From: Lunatimonas salinarum
GTDB lineage: Bacteria; Bacteroidota; Bacteroidia; Cytophagales; Cyclobacteriaceae
Assembly: GCF_017811155.1 (NCBI RefSeq)
Contig: NZ_JACVCV010000002.1
Coordinates: 62,001 to 126,000 of the forward strand
Reading direction: 5' to 3'
Length of the DNA: 64,000 nucleotides
Part shown: one piece after another, positions 63,184 to 64,000 of the stretch
Layout: the number at the start of each line of letters is the position of its first letter
How positions within the stretch are numbered: the first letter of the stretch is position 1
Notes under the pieces: model-generated
The model's database searches: none
The model's input: the letters and a program-made list of their open reading frames with translations, nothing else
What the model was told of the DNA's origin: nothing
Program-made: the position numbers and the translations under genes

Positions 63184-64000
63184 TTAGTAACCTTCATTTT
63201 GATCAGCGCCTGAAAGAGCCGAATTGTTATCGATTTCATTTTGTGGTATAGGCAACCTATCGTGCACCTGCCGGTAGACCGCGATGGGTTCAGCGGCCAA
63301 TTTACCGGCTCTTCTCCATCTTCTAATATCCCGGTTTCGAACTTGCTCCCCTCCCAATTCCACTCTTCGTTCATGTTGGATCGCCCGGCGCATTTCTTCC
63401 TGTGTCCCGGTAGGGTATTGCGCGGTGGGGTATGGAGGCATATCCACGTCAGCCCTCGCCCTTACTTGATTGATATAAGGCAATGCGGCCGCAGGACCGG
63501 AAGTTTCATTTTCTACTTCCGCCATCATTAGCAACACATCGGCATAGCGGATTACCCTGAAGTTAATACCTGACCGGGTGTCTTCATTCTCCCGCTTATA
63601 GATCATCTGGTATTTCCTCCATGAAGGACGGGTAACATCGCCCTGCACCTTATCCGCAGTGAGTTCATTTTGACCATTATTATACATATCACCTATCCGG
63701 TAAAAGGAGTAAACCGACCGAGGGTCGTCCTTTTCGGCCCCATTGGCAACGGACTCAAACTCATCAACCAACGAAGCGCTGGGAATAACATTTCTCCAGG
63801 CTTTTGGACCATACTCCTGCCCCCTGAATGTAACTTCAGCAATATCGCTGCCATCGGCATTCCAACCACCGGCGTCCCCGAATTCCTCTGTAAACTGCAC
63901 CTCCCAAATGGACTCTGCATTATTTTCATTTTCTTCTTCGAAATTATCCAAGTAGCGATCCACCAGCCGGTACTGCCCAGATCCGATCACTGCCTCCAAA
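63184..64000 (-). CDS. RagB/SusD family protein, C-terminal part (cut by window end)
   Basis: The last 271 residues are visible. NFRVIRYADVLLMMAEVENE, AALPYINQVRARADVDMPPY and ERRVELGGEQVRNRDIRRWR are the usual C-terminal SusD pattern. The N-terminus and any SusC partner are beyond the window. It belongs to a second glycan-uptake locus. Confidence 0.9.
   Translation of the reverse strand, partial: LEAVIGSGQYRLVDRYLDNFEEENENNAESIWEVQFTEEFGDAGGWNADGSDIAEVTFRGQEYGPKAWRNVIPSASLVDEFESVANGAEKDDPRSVYSFYRIGDMYNNGQNELTADKVQGDVTRPSWRKYQMIYKRENEDTRSGINFRVIRYADVLLMMAEVENETSGPAAALPYINQVRARADVDMPPYPTAQYPTGTQEEMRRAIQHERRVELGGEQVRNRDIRRWRRAGKLAAEPIAVYRQVHDRLPIPQNEIDNNSALSGADQNEGY

Overview
The window reads as a chromosome segment of a Bacteroidota bacterium. 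It carries SusC/SusD pairs, a FecR anti-sigma factor with an ECF sigma factor, a DUF4249/TonB-receptor pair, many lipoprotein signals and an ArsS-type radical SAM gene. A marine or soil Cytophagales-like (Cyclobacteriaceae-type) organism is my inference; no rRNA, tRNA or CRISPR array was seen to fix the taxonomy. Most genes lie on the minus strand.

Layout. 1-5.6 kb: the N-terminus of a Gfo/Idh/MocA oxidoreductase (cut by the window edge), PhzF, a class A beta-lactamase-like protein, a small PH-like membrane protein and a PQQ-type sugar dehydrogenase fused to PKD and cytochrome c domains. 5.6-14.7 kb: an accessory island read as one tightly coupled minus-strand operon, hsdM - RhuM/PLD-like gene - hsdS - KAP P-loop NTPase - hsdR/hsdS chimeric ORF - fic - hsdR, followed by scars of an AlbA_2-type gene. 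It carries internal direct repeats and palindromic elements inside reading frames. 15.1-17 kb: photolyase and a small membrane protein.

17-29 kb: a secreted carbohydrate-degradation block (sulfatase, an unknown 826-aa lipoprotein, and three large putative glycoside hydrolases including a beta-helix enzyme). 29-32 kb: a ParE/RelE-type toxin-antitoxin pair between two ~170-bp direct repeats, a partial gene copy, gene debris and an outer-membrane barrel gene. 32-36.5 kb: a two-gene redox pair (FMN-binding-like protein plus FAD oxidoreductase) and the arsenosugar genes arsS plus an AhpD-like partner. 37-40 kb: a PhoD-like phosphatase.

40.5-47.4 kb: ECF sigma, FecR, SusC and SusD, a regulated glycan-uptake locus whose enzymes may be the 17-29 kb block. 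47.5-50.9 kb: a TonB receptor with a DUF4249 lipoprotein. 51.1-56.1 kb: a five-gene operon (membrane protein, CxxC redoxin, GT1 glycosyltransferase, C39-peptidase ABC exporter, HTH protein) that looks like the maturation and export machinery for a small, possibly glycosylated and disulfide-bonded peptide. No precursor peptide was found. 56.7-64 kb: Crp/Fnr regulator with DoxX, phosphoglucomutase, a tandem universal stress protein, a propeller lipoprotein and a SusD gene cut by the window end.

The most unusual material is the restriction-modification island with its chimeric ORF and the putative peptide-export operon.
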